A DNA stretch of 64,000 nucleotides from Timema cristinae (GCA_039000515.1 JBCFYV010011135.1:20176927-20240926), one strand, 5' to 3'. Numbered from the stretch's first letter, positions 43,490 to 54,973 are shown. Program-made: numbers and translations. The notes: a model not told the origin generated them from the letters alone.

Positions 43490-44470
43490 TTGATAAATAC
43501 TGCATTGAAAAGGCCGTTTTTTGACCATTTTAGAACGGCTTCACAGATAAGCACTACGCGCCAATCTTCATTCGGTCTAATAGGGATATAATGTAGTTAT
43601 AAACAAGAATTTTGTCACTTTGTTTAATCATTGTTATCGCAGAAAATGTCGAGTAATCATTCAAATACGAATGCACTGCACACATTTCTGACATTCATAG
43701 GTATTTTCTTTTCCCTTTTATTCCCATACCTCTCGCGAGCTGGTAGCTGTAACTGTGTTTGGGCCTGCTCTTATTAGGACACGTAATATTTGGTGTCTTA
43801 TAGAACCTCGTGTATGCCAGTGCATCCCAAATAGATTCGATCTCCTAAATCCCAATCAATGGCATCCAAGTGCAGTATGACAGTTCGATGATGAATGACG
43901 TTGGTATATGAATGGTACAGTGAAAATAGGGATAACGTATTTTACTCACATTTTACAGGACAGACTATTAAATATTACACCCCAATATACTGGGGAAAAA
44001 ACTTTTTTTAAATTATTTTAAATATGACAGAAATTTTGTAACCACAAATAAGTGTTTTGGAAAGTTCTCATGATGTTCTAATAGATGTAAACACCAACTC
44101 AAATTGAAATTAAATATGAATTTATCTATTTTACTCTATACATTACATGTATTGTTTGGCTTTATGATTGGTGATAAATTAAAATTGATTCAAAAACATG
44201 AGTTGTTATAACATATGTTTAACCTATTTAGAAACTCAAATTCTCTTAAAAAAATAATATATAATTAACCTCTTTTTTCAGAGTAGCTTAAGAAATAATA
44301 TTAACAAATTAATACATTTATTAAAATAATTTTTTGAGACCTTTATAAAAATAGCTATACTTTAAAAGAAGAAAAAATGCAATTTTACAATTAATAAATT
44401 GTAAATTACCAGCGAAACTTGCTATATCAAAACTATCTCTAATACGGAGAAAACCATATCATATTTAATG
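43490..44470. other. Unannotated stretch
   Basis: A more balanced patch at 43680-43900 (tctcgcgagctggtagctgt) has no open frame or repeat match. The rest is AT-rich. Confidence 0.45.
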
Positions 44471-44479
44471 CTTGTATCA

Positions 44480-44645
44480 CGGCTTAGGGCGCTTAATCAC
44501 TGAGCTATTCAAGGTTCATTCTTCACTCCTAGTTTTAAGGCATAATACTATTATGGACGTGTGAAAATCATTTTCTACCTATTGAGCTATCCACATCCAC
44601 CAGCAACTCAGTCATAGGTTCGATTACCAATGAATGGTGTGTATT
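44480..44645 (-). mobile_element. SINE-C copy 2
   Basis: The plus strand shows gcttaatcactgagctattc (inverted A-box) and the shared block ttttaaggcataatactatt, atggacgtgtgaaaat. A second inverted A-box (tattgagctatccacatc) follows, and aggttcgattaccaatg at the end is a B-box in the plus direction, so two diverged units may be joined here. Confidence 0.45.
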
Positions 44646-44842
44646 TTAAATTGTACAAATATGGTATGTTTTGCAGCTTCATCCTTACTAAAGATCATTT
44701 CAATCTCCCAAACTTTGCTAGTCATATAAAATAATCGTAGATGTGCATACTTTCTCTACTTTATTCTCTTTCATATATCAAATGTATTTGTACATTCACA
44801 AGTGTAAAACCACTTCCAAGTCATATGGTATCTATGATCGAT

Positions 44843-45052
44843 TTATTATATTATTATTATTATTATTATGGACCACGTCTTACTACCCGTTCGGGTTATA
44901 CGTACTTACGTTAATGTGTAGTGGGAGGGTGATTGTGAGATGAAATGGAGGACCTACAGTTTAACGTGGGATCCGAACCACGGTGGAGGCCTGTCATTCC
45001 ACACATTCACAAGTTGTGATTAATACACGTCGTGTCAGAGGTGAAGGAAGGT
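44843..45052 (-). mobile_element. SINE-A, 5'-truncated
   Basis: Minus-strand body and 3' module (plus: ttactacccgttcgggttat) with (TAA)n tail, cut before the head. tatgatcgat at 44833-44842 and tatgatcaat at 45053-45062 form a possible 10-bp target duplication with one mismatch. Confidence 0.85.
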
Positions 45053-45118
45053 TATGATCAATGATACTTAATATGTTGGCAATATATCTCCAAACGTTTA
45101 TTATATTTTTAAATTTTA

Positions 45119-45361
45119 TAGCACCGGTCCTACTATCCATGCTAGTTATACCCCAACGTACTAGTTACACTAGGAGTTTAGGGATTGGGAAGGTTTAGTT
45201 AAGAGTAAGTGCACCCAAATATGCTTGGGATGAGGGAGGAAAACCAATCAGGAAACACAACCTCAGGGCACAATACCGTGATTGAAACTCAATATCCCCG
45301 TCTTCGGCAATCTAGTCAATAAAGAGATTAACGCATTAGACCATGCGGCCACCAAAGCAGA
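45119..45361 (-). mobile_element. SINE-B' copy, full length
   Basis: The best-preserved member of the older subfamily. Plus strand: agcaccggtcctactatcca (decayed 3' module), gggattgggaaggtttagtt, gggaggaaaaccaatcagga, accgtgattgaaactcaata (B-box) and accatgcggccaccaaagca (head). The head differs from young SINE-B (tggccgcatggtctaa against tggcgtagttggctaa). Confidence 0.8.
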
Positions 45362-45424
45362 TACGCTTATTATTAATCACACACAATCTGCCTTAAACAA
45401 AGAGCGATTAATGACAAGGCATGT

Positions 45425-45505
45425 GATGAACCCTGGATAGCTCAGTGGTACAGGATTGGTGCGGATTTGATTCCTTTGTCTAGGTGTTATTTTTTCATAA
45501 ATTTG
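45425..45505 (+). mobile_element. tRNA-like cassette of the 43321 type, shortened
   Basis: cctggatagctcagtggtac, then gcggatttgattcctttgtc and aggtgttattttttcat, match the middle and right part of the 43240-43480 cassette. Confidence 0.5.
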
Positions 45506-45509
45506 TGGA

Positions 45510-46670
45510 AACATAAATATACAAAATCTATAACCTAGTTCTTTACATTTTTAAAAATAAAGCACTTTAAATATGTATTTAAAGATAATTTTTCTCATCT
45601 ATTATATTACCATTTTGGGATACTTTCTACTCTAAAGAAGACTATTATCAATTTGTATTTTGAAATTGTTAAAATATACTGATTATTAGACCTGACATTT
45701 TTTGAGTGCTAAAGGCCATAGTAAAATGGAGATATCTTTTATACTTGCTTAGACATATTGCAGATAGTTTAGGGCTTATTTTAAACCTGTATTACTTCTT
45801 TATTTCAAGAAATAACACGATTAATAAACACAATCATGACAGAAAACTTAAGTATTAAAGTTAAAAATGATGTGATGGTAAAGTTGTAATTACTAAAAAC
45901 TTTTTTTTTAATAAAAAAGGTTATCTTTAAATAGATAGATAACAGAAGTTAAATGAGAAGGAATTAAAAAAAGTTTCGAGGGAATGATGTACTATATTAT
46001 ACATCTTCATTACATTTCCATATCTAAAAAAAAAAAAATAATGGTGAATTCTTCACCCTTACCCATTTTTTTTATGAAAAAGGGAACGGTAATTTGTACA
46101 TCCATATTACACGAAGTGGTAATATATTCTCAGCTTTAACGGGTTTTTTGCAGGCGAGAGAAAGGATATCAGATAAGAGAGAGGACGATAAAGAAAGAGA
46201 GAGAGAATGTAAATCAGGTAGAAGAGAGGTTTCTTTAACCTAAAAAAAAAGTATACCCATACAGAGAGTCCAAACAAAATGAAAAGCGCTTGGATATCTC
46301 TAGAAAGGTAGAGTAATAATTAATTCATATACCATTCACCTATAACCACAACCTATATTAGAACGTAAAATGTATTGTTAAACAGCGTCCTTGATATTAT
46401 AATAAGATTTCAACCTTTTATTTGAATGGTAGAATAGGCCATCAGCAGGTAAAATAATTAGTACGACACAATCGCAAATACTTTATCACCGACTACTAGT
46501 CAAACACAAATTTCAAAAATCATTTAAAAGCTAACCATATTTATAGGACTATGCTCTCTAGCACTCGCAAAATTATTGTTTGTTAAGTAGCTTATTAATA
46601 TTTGTCAACTAAAAGAATATAAGAATTTGATTTGTTTTGAATACTAAAACATTTTAACATTATATGAATA
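45510..46670. other. Unannotated stretch
   Basis: AT-rich, with a purine-rich (ga)n-like patch at 46155-46230. No gene recognised. Confidence 0.5.
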
Positions 46671-46685
46671 CAAATATTAGTGAGT

Positions 46686-46963
46686 TCGGTGACCTGGTGG
46701 TCTAGGGGTAAGGTGTCAGACTTCTATGCTGGCGGCCGGGGTTCGATCCTCGGGCCCGGCAAAGATTTATCTGATTACCAAACCCTTCCTTCACCTCTGA
46801 CAAGACATCTTGTGAATGTGAGGAATGCCAGGCCTCCACCGTGGTTCGGATTCCACGTTAAACTGTAGGTCCTTCATTTCATCTCACTATCACCCTACCA
46901 TTACACATTAGCGTAAGTGCGTATAACCCGAAAGGGTAGTAAGACGCGGTGCTAATAATAATA
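46686..46963 (+). mobile_element. SINE-A, full-length reference copy with target-site duplication
   Basis: Perfect 10-bp repeats attagtgagt at 46676-46685 and 46964-46973 delimit a 278-bp element. Head: tcggtgacctggtggtctag, gggtaaggtg (A-box region), then cggggttcgatcctcgggcc, with an exact B-box GGTTCGATCC. Body: a ttatctgattaccaaaccct block and caccgtggttcggattccac. End: cgtataacccgaaagggtag, taagacgcggtgctaataat. The head resembles a tRNA; an arginine (TCT) anticodon is possible, but the stem is imperfect. Expected expression is from the internal RNA polymerase III promoter. The plus frame at 46680-46868 is not a gene. Confidence 0.95.
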
Positions 46964-47074
46964 ATTAGTGAGTAAATTTTTTAAACTTACTAAACAAATT
47001 AATCTTGTGTTAAAAGAAACTATTTTTTTAGAGGCAATTAATTATTAAGATATTAGTATTTTTATAGTGCTATT

Positions 47075-47625
47075 TAGCGATGAGAAGGACTGGATGTAAC
47101 TAGCTCAAGGTAGAGTTGGACAGGATTAGAGCTAGCTCAAGATAGAAATACGGCGTAATGAAGTGGACTGGATAGATCTAGCCCAAAATAGGGATAGGGT
47201 GTAATGAGGTGGATTAGATTAAAACTAGCTTATGATAAGAATAGTGATTTATGAGGTGGACTGGATAGAACTAGGTCAAGCTAGGAGTATTTTGTAATGA
47301 GGTGGACTGGGTATAGCTATCTCAATATAGTGATAAGGTGTAGTGAGGGGGACCAGATGTGACTAGCTCAAGGTACGTATACATATGGACTGTGGTGGAC
47401 TGTATTAGAACTAGCTTAAGATAGGTTAGGGATGTCATGTGAGGTGGACTGGATAGAGCTAGTTCGTGAAAGGGATAGGGTAAAGTGGATGGACTGGATT
47501 GGATTTATCTTAAGATAAAATTTGGTGTAATGTGTTGGCCTAGATCAGAGCTAGCTTAAGACAAAGATGTGTTTTTTTTTGTAAGTGTGGCAATGAGCTC
47601 TAGAGCTAATTAAACCATTTAGTAA
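47075..47625 (+). repeat. 46-bp LINE-tail repeat, array 3
   Basis: About eleven diverged units (gtaatgaggtggactggat, agaactagctcaagatagg) ending in gtaagtgtggcaatgagctc, the counterpart of the end sequence of arrays 1, 2 and 4. No upstream ORF2 block could be recognised, unlike arrays 1 and 4. Confidence 0.8.
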
Positions 47626-47629
47626 AATA

Positions 47630-48035
47630 TTTACTAAATTGCTTAGGAAACTCTATATTATGTCACTTTAGTAGAGAAAATTATGAAATGCAAGCAACTG
47701 AAGGAAGAATAAACATACAATTATTAACTTTATAGGAAGCTAATTGCGCCTTTATAGGCAAAGTGTCAGGTAGTATAGCCGTGTATAATAAATCACATTC
47801 TTAGATGTCATTGACAAAATGTTAACTCTTATCAAGTATTAGATTTTCTAAAATTATTTGTTTCTTAATTTGGTAGCCAAAGTAGATTAACGCCCAATAT
47901 AACATCAACTTTAATCTAGCTATACGTCAAAATAACTTGGAATATTATACACCTAGCGCTTATGTATTTGATCTTGGAAAAAAATGGTGCTCCAATAAAA
48001 TTTTATTTTTAGTACAGTGTTTTAATACTCACTTG
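47630..48035. other. Unannotated stretch
   Basis: AT-rich; a tail-like word (cttgggttatacgcatatg) at 48029-48047 may be a relic of a SINE end. Confidence 0.45.
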
Positions 48036-48045
48036 GGTTATACGC

Positions 48046-48317
48046 ATATGTATAATAATAATAATAATAATAAATAATAATAATAATAATATTTACCCAT
48101 TCGGGTTATACGCTTTAAGTACTAATTACGCTAATGGATTAGGAATTGGTTTTTAATTAGAGGAAGTGAACCCGCATTTGCATGGAGGGAGAGTGGTAAA
48201 ACATTCAGGAAAAACCACCCCCAGTTCACCCGACCCAGATCGAACCTCGATCTCCCCGTCCTCAGCAGTCGAGCTCAACACGACAAGCGCGTTAGCCAGC
48301 TACGCCACCGAGGCGGG
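48046..48317 (-). mobile_element. SINE-B copy in an (ATA)n tract
   Basis: Minus-strand SINE-B with complete head (plus: gcgttagccagctacgccac, cgaggcgggt), body and most of the 3' module (ttacccattcgggttatacg). The last 15 bases of the module are replaced by the (ATA)n tract at 48051-48091. The B-box has lost one base (cccagatcgaacctcgatct). Confidence 0.85.
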
Positions 48318-48505
48318 TCATGTGTATTAAGCCACGTAAAGAGTTTTAGGGATAAGGTAGGCTATTTATTTGCAGTGTATACGCATTCGCTTGAAGAAAG
48401 AATACAAAACCATTTAGTAAAAAACACCCTTAGAACTCCCGACAAAGAGTCAAACCTAAGGCTCTAATCACCGTCAGTTTATTATATCATGCGGCCACCG
48501 AATCA
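48318..48505 (-). mobile_element. Old SINE-B' fragment
   Basis: Lies directly against the previous SINE. Plus-strand words: gtaaagagttttagggataa, aaccatttagtaaaaaacac and atcatgcggccaccgaatca. The younger SINE-B probably inserted into or next to it. Confidence 0.65.
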
Positions 48506-48509
48506 AGTG

Positions 48510-49230
48510 GAAAAATAATTTTACTATTCTTAGAAATAAATTATTAAGGTGATCATTTCTTCAGTGATAAACTTTGCCAAGATTTATATACGTTAGTATG
48601 ACATTTATCTTTATCATTAAGATTCAAAAGTTATATTACCGTAAAGATAAATTATTATTTTATCTTAAGGAGATTATATGTTATACTTTGTTAATTTAAA
48701 GTTAAATTAAGAACTAAGACCTTATCGTTTATTTGATTTATTCACACTTTATCAATTAAAGCGTAATATTAATGGCATGAGCATTGCAAAAATTACTGTA
48801 GAGAAAGAAAGCCTTCATTTAATTGGATGAAGAGTTGATAAAACGCTAGAAAACCAAAAAACGGTACACACTGCTGAGATTCATAAACCGTGTTTCCGTC
48901 AGCACAGATGATTTGGTTTAACGTTTTATGCTGCGGTTTTTAGGTTATTCCAAGCTTCTAATATGTAACACTAGACTTCCTTTGAATCATATTAGTGTGT
49001 ATATATATATTTATTAATTTGTATATCTGTGATGACCATATAACACCCTCTATCCTCAAATGTTGGCACTATCATCGCTAACAATGGCTGCCGATCGATT
49101 GGTATAGCTCGCTTGTGGAATCACACCAATTATCATTTGTAAATTACTTTAAACTGATGAAAATATTGGCAATTAGGGCTGTCAAAAATCGTATGCATGT
49201 CAATTTTTATCTGATTTTAAGGTGTTTTTA
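48510..49230. other. Unannotated stretch
   Basis: No gene recognised. A word ggtatagctcgcttgtgg at 49100-49117 is A-box-like but isolated. Confidence 0.45.
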
Positions 49231-49231
49231 T

Positions 49232-49345
49232 TGTACCACGTATTACTACCCATTCGGGCTACATGAATATTTGGTAAATTACGTTAATCTTTTAGGGACG
49301 AGAAATAGTTTATGTAGCGGAAGTGTTTTACATAGTAGTTTGGTA
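49232..49345 (-). mobile_element. SINE-B' 3' fragment
   Basis: The plus strand taccacgtattactacccat, then tcgggctacatgaatatt and acgttaatcttttagggacg, corresponds to the shared 3' module and adjacent body. The rest is lost. The plus frame at 49115-49357 is not a gene. Confidence 0.55.
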
Positions 49346-49589
49346 AGTACGAGGTAGTCTTGATGTATCAAGAGGATCTCTTTTATGCGTTTCCAATTTT
49401 CTTCAGTGAATATTCAAGAGCATTTTATATAAATTAAACATTTCTCATACAAACTCCAATACTTGAAATATACTAATGCATATTATATCGTGGAGTAGTT
49501 GAGATACTAGAGGAAGTAAGACTGAGATGGTATTGTTAGCTAATGAGGATATAAAGAGATAGGATGCCAAATAAAATGATGTTAATTAA

Positions 49590-49795
49590 ATATGTATGAA
49601 AAAGACGTCAAGAGAGGTCAAGAAATAAATTTGGAGGAGCAGATAACAGAAAGTTTACAATAATGAGAGGAGAATAATGTAAGAAATTAATGGAGAAAGA
49701 ATTGTGGAAGGATAAAGGAAGATGGATACATTTTATTAAAATGACTCAGCCAAGGCTGAATGAGATGTTGATGTTGTTGATGTTGATGAAGAGGA
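49590..49795 (+). pseudogene. Possible C-terminal tail of a second LINE
   Basis: Plus-strand readings include EKDVKRGQEINLEEQI and, after stops, DKGRWIHFIKMTQPRLNEM, followed by a ttgatgttg-type short repeat. ORF2 tails of several non-LTR clades end with a similar basic W-containing block followed by a trinucleotide-like 3' repeat. The resemblance is loose and there is no RT domain nearby, so it may be chance. Confidence 0.3.
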
Positions 49796-49799
49796 GTAC

Positions 49800-50640
49800 T
49801 AAACTAGGAAAATGTATTAATTGGAAGACTATTTAGTAAATAAAGTCCACAAATTAACATTTAAAGCTTATAGACCAATAAATGAGATTTAATCAGTATA
49901 CAGGGATACAAACTTTACTTAGACACAAGCAATCTCTTGCTCTAATTTTATAGATAATGTTATTGAGGATATCACTTTCCCAACTAAAATAAAAAAATGA
50001 AAAAAAATGTGGCATACCGTAAATCAAGCTCGCTACAACAGTGTAGGGCCATCTGTGACTAACTCTGGACAGCCACCGGATAGCTCCAGCTAGCCAACTA
50101 ACGAAAAGGACACTACATCTTGGCCAAGTAGACCTGTATGACAGATGGAGCATGGGAAATGGAGGGTTGTATAAGGGTTAATAGGGGAAGCTAGTGACCA
50201 CCATTCTCCATGAATATGCAGGGCATGGTTCATGAGGATTGGAGAGGAATAGAGAGAAAGAGGTATTACTACTTTGAGCACAAGCTGAGCAAGCTTGAGC
50301 AAGCGACCTCTTGCGACTTCCACACGGAATGGTCTGAAGCAGTTAGAGAGTGGGGGTAGTAATTGGAAACGGGATGATTACCTGTACCATGAAACATGTA
50401 TCATAATGCAAATATTGTATTGGAGAGTTATCGAATCGATTTACAAGAAGATAACCTGTGGATGGAGAAGATATTCACCCATGAATAATCGTTGCACAGA
50501 GAAAGATTTCTGTAATACATCAACGTTTTTAATAACATCCCGTACTAAAATTAAAAGATACTAATAAATAATAGTAGTATATATTTTTAAATTCATAAAC
50601 TAAGCTTGATTTAATAAATGTATACATTTGAGTGAAAAAC
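49800..50640. other. Unannotated stretch, partly more balanced composition
   Basis: 49990-50340 is less AT-rich (ggacagccaccggatagctc, gagcaagcttgagcaagcga). Three overlapping frames of 77-89 codons on both strands have no recognisable domain. It might be element-derived; no second copy is seen here. Confidence 0.35.
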
Positions 50641-50664
50641 GTTAAATTTATCATGAACTGTAGT

Positions 50665-50917
50665 GTTATTATTAGCACCGCGTCTTAATACCCATTCGGG
50701 TTATACGCTTTAAGTACTAATTACGCTAATGGATTAGGAATTGGAAAGGTCAAATTAGAGGAAGTGAACCCGCATTTGCGTGGAGGGAGAGTGGAAAACC
50801 ATTTTAGGAAAAACCAACCCCAGTTCACCCGACTGAGATTCGAACCTGATCTCCCCATCCTCAGCAGTCGATCTCAACACGTCTAGCGCGTTAGCCAACT
50901 ACGCCACCGAGGTGGGT
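50665..50917 (-). mobile_element. SINE-B, full-length reference copy with target-site duplication
   Basis: The 12-bp repeat atgaactgtagt at 50653-50664 and 50918-50929 delimits a 253-bp element. On the minus strand the head contains tggcgtagttggctaacgcg, an exact A-box consensus, and caggttcgaatctc, an almost exact B-box. The body holds gcaaatgcgggttcacttcc and ccattagcgtaattagtact. The end is gcgtataacccgaatgggta, ttaagacgcggtgctaataa, the same module as in SINE-A. Confidence 0.95.
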
Positions 50918-50929
50918 ATGAACTGTAGT

Positions 50930-52060
50930 AAAGCTAGGAATTAATAAACGTATTTGAAATGAATGGGTGGATAAGATTTAATTTTTTATCAGTTTTGAGA
51001 ATTCTGACCAATTAGCTAAAGGGGTCTTTGAAAGGTTGCTACCTATACGTCTGAAACATCTATCGCAATATATTATATTTTTTATTAATCACAAATCCTA
51101 TTAAATTATTTAATTTTTTTAAATGATTTTACAAAATATAAATATATTCTATTAAAAACAACTAAGAAATTACTGTATTTTCTAAGAATATTTGTGATAT
51201 TCTACTTGCAACTTAAGTCACAATCTTTCAGTCTATTCTAAAGGTCTATTTTCTTACGTAGCTCTTTCTTTAATACCTTTTATCCTATTAGAAACCTAAG
51301 ATAATAAAAAGATTCTGGAATTCTAAAATATGCTTCAGATTATTCTTAGTAAGAAAATAGGACTATATCGGCAGAATCTGGATATTTCATGTAATATATC
51401 TTATGGCATGAACTTTTTTTTAAGATTCATTCACCTATTTAGTAAACAGTTTTAAGTTGGGGGGAATGTAAATAGCGAGGGTAAAAAACAGTAGTTCTGA
51501 ATTTTTAATAATAAAACATATTTTGGGCCAGAAAAATAAAACCATTTTCAAGTGGAAACAATTTTTTTTCACATTATGATATCAACAGCTGTTCTTAAAT
51601 ATCGATCCTAGGTATCGTGTATATTAATCAAAATATTTTCTATTTATATAAACAATTTAGCATCAAATTTCGCTATGCTAATGACATATTAAACAAACAT
51701 AGTGAAGAAAAATTAAATTATAAATTTCTACTGGAGAAATATTTATTTAGACAAAACAAATTGTTAGTACCAGAACTACAAAAAAAAAAGCCCTTAATTG
51801 ATATTCCTTATACTTTTCCATAAAGTCCATATCTACCAGCCAATTATCCAGGATTTTAGAAACAATATTATACTCTAATCAGTAAACACATTAAAAAAAA
51901 TTATATATTATTTACCTGATTTCAAGTAATGTTAAATTCACAAAATAATAATCTGTTTCTTATCTGTGCTTGTGAAACGTGGTCTCTTAAATTACATCAC
52001 GAAAAAAAAATGAGTGTGTTCGATATAAAGGTACTTAGTAATATATCTGCTCCAAAAGAG
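50930..52060. other. AT-rich stretch, nothing recognisable
   Basis: The 68-codon plus frame at 51617-51823 is Lys/Asn/Tyr-rich by composition and has no motif. Confidence 0.5.
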
Positions 52061-52064
52061 GAAT

Positions 52065-52345
52065 GATGCAACGTGGGAGTGGCGCAGATTACATATTGAT
52101 TAGTTACATAATATATACTCATCACAAGACATTATTAGGATAAGCAAGTCTCGTAGATTACCTTGGGCAAGACATGCAGTGTGAATGGAAGGATCTAGAA
52201 CATTCTGAATATTGACTAGCAAACCCATAGGGAGAACCCCATTGGCAAGACTTAGACGCAGCAGAGAAGATAGCATTAGAATGGACCTGAAAGAAATATG
52301 TTGCAATGAATAGAACTGGATATAACTAGCTCAAGATATGGATAT
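52065..52345 (+). pseudogene. LINE ORF2 C-terminus, broken
   Basis: From 52107 the frame reads HNIYSSQDIIRISKSRRLPW, then ARHAV and a stop at 52182. It goes on past further stops as KPIGRTPLARLRR and EDSIRMDLKEI. This follows block by block the LHNLYSSPNIIRVIKSRRLRW ... GRPRLRWEDNIRMDLKEI ending of a large arthropod endonuclease/reverse-transcriptase LINE group. The next block (DWI.LAQD) begins the tandem array. The RT and endonuclease domains are absent. The minus frame at 52100-52306 is its antisense shadow. This locus explains where the 46-bp repeats came from. Confidence 0.8.
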
Positions 52346-53165
52346 AGTGTATTGAGTTGGACTGGATGGAACTATGTTATTATATGTATAGGGTGCAATG
52401 AGGGGGACTGAATAAAACTAGCTAAAAATATGGATAGGGTGTAATTAGGTGGAAAGGATAGAACTAGCTAAAAATATGGATAGGGTGTCACTAGGTGGAA
52501 AGGATAGAACTAGCTAAAAATATGGATAGGGTGAAAATAGGTGGATATAATATAATTAGCTAAGGATATGGATAGGGTCCATGAGTTGGACAGAATATAA
52601 ATAGCTAAAGATGGATAGGGTGTATTTAGTTGGACTGGATAGAATTAGCACTTGCTAGGAATGTAATAAGGTGGAATGAATAGAACTAGCTCAAGATATG
52701 GATAAGGTGCAATGAAGGGGACTGAATAGAAATGTATCATTATATGGATAGGGTGCAATGAGAGGGACTGGATAAAACTAGCTCAATATATGGATAGGTT
52801 GTATTGAGGTGGAAAGGATAGAACTAGCTAAATATATAATTATGGTGTAAATAGGTGGATATGATATAATTAGCTAAAGATATGAATAGGGTGCAATGAG
52901 TTGGACAGAATATAACTAGCTAAAGATAGATAGGGTGTATTTAGTTGGACTGGATAGAATTAGCACTTGTTAGGAATGTAATAAGGTGGACTGAATATAA
53001 CTAGCTCACGATATGGATAAGGTGCAGTGAGGGGACTGGATAGAACTAGTGCAGGATAGGAATGTAATAAAGTGGACTAGACATATCTAGCTCAAGATAT
53101 AGATTAGTGGCGTATTTTAAAGTGAGGCAATGAACTTTTGAATTCATAGTGCAATATAGTAAGTA
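52300..53165 (+). repeat. 46-bp LINE-tail repeat, array 4
   Basis: About eighteen units; period exactly 46 where well preserved (for example 52441 to 52487). Unit core: gtgtaatgaggtggactgga, tagaactagctcaagatatg, gatagg. Internal higher-order duplication is visible: a block with ttagttggactggatagaat and tagcacttg appears at about 52627 and 52938. It ends with gtggcgtattttaaagtgag and gcaatgaacttttgaattca, the ORF end seen at the other arrays. Confidence 0.9.
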
Positions 53166-53169
53166 ATAA

Positions 53170-54700
53170 GTTATTTTAAAAATAAGGTAGGTCTAATTTA
53201 TATTCAAATGATTATCAGCGATATAATTTTACTCTCATACTATATAATTATTATAATTTGTGATTTTAGATTTTTGAAATATATTTGTATATTTGAAACA
53301 GTTATTTACATAATTATATAAATGTGTGTACATTATTCATTAGATTTGTTTGAATTTCACCGAGATGCAAAGTAAATATTTATATAAAAATATAGGTCTA
53401 TATCTGGTGTAAATTCAATCATATCCATTTGAAGTGTTTAACTTTTAATTACTTACGATCTGCAGCAAAATATATTTAATTAATATATTTATTGGTTGAA
53501 CGGATTAAAGTCAACATATTCTAAATTATACTAATAGTAATGAAAAACAGTTTTTGATTATGAGGAATATGATTTAAAAAAAATTGGTGTATGTGTAAGA
53601 TTATATATAAAATCTTGGGGCAACAACAATTTTCAATTATATTAAAATATTATTTAGTGTACGTTCCTTCTAAATATTCCCCGGTTTTGTCTAACAGGAC
53701 TTGGACAAATCATAAAAATTGATAAATTAGCATATCCAGGAGCTTCTTCTTATGCCTCTCCAAATATATCTATGACATTTATGGTGGTAAAATAGGGTAA
53801 AGGATGAGGTTTATGCTGCACGTTCGGGTTATAAACATTGCTTACACGTGATTTTAGTTTTAAAACCTGAAGATAAAATCACCTTTGTTAGAAAAAAGTC
53901 ATAAATTATATTAATTATGATATTAAAACATATTTGAAATAGTTCGGGTGTCATTGTTAGTATTGGATGAAAGTGTTTCAGGTAGAGTTGAGTGCAAGCT
54001 TATGTTATTGTGGTAATAAACTTTCTACTACCTTAGGATTAGAGAGATAATTAGTCAGTAAACAAGTTGTTAAACTTACCACAAGCTCACCTTTTAAGTT
54101 AGTGGGATTCTTTGCTTGCCACCCTTAGGGTATGGATAATAATCTAGGATGATAATGTGATAATTTAAGGCAGATACATCATATTAAGATTTAAGCTAGG
54201 TTTATTAACTACCAAAGAACTGAAATGTAATAAAATTGTCTACAATATAAAGGAACATTAAAACAAATATGAATATCTTGTCTACTAAACAGCATAAAAA
54301 TAAATTTCAATTTCAAACTGCTACTAAAAAAATAGTTGTACATTTTCGCTTTAAGTTTGGAAACAATTGGTTTACAAATATATATGTATATATATATATA
54401 TTTTTTTTTTCAATCAATTTTTTTTAATAAAAATGGTAAAACATCGTTACTTTAAAGTTATTAGATATCAACAATTGTTGTTGAGATATGATAAACATTG
54501 AAAATTTCTGTTTTCGTAAAGTGTGTTCAAAATCATTTACATAATAAAATCAAAACTGCCTTCTTTGTTTATAATTTTAAACAGATCATGGCTAACAAAT
54601 TTAATCAAAATAATCGGAGCTGGTTTCTATATGATCAAATTCTCCTCTAATTGATTTTAAATAAACTACCTTAAGTTTAAGGTGAGATATCTAGTTTAAA
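53170..54700. other. AT-rich stretch, nothing recognisable
   Basis: A weak SINE-tail-like word (cacgttcgggttataaacat) at 53820. Otherwise no element or gene. Confidence 0.5.
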
Positions 54701-54973
54701 AAAAATATTTGAAGGAAGCTTGTAAATCCTAAGCTAACAGGAAGTGATGGATTACCCATTAGGCCCGGCCTAGGGACCAAAGTGTCTGGAGGGTCGTAGG
54801 CGAGAGGAATATTATTTTTTTAATTTATTAAATTATATTTAGGTAAAGGTTATTAAAATTTTTGAATTGGATATTTTATTTTATCAATATTGTATACGAT
54901 TTTTTTGTACTTAGCTACACGATAAAATATAAGTAAGTAAAAGGGTCAAAATTTATTAATAGTAAGTAAATAA

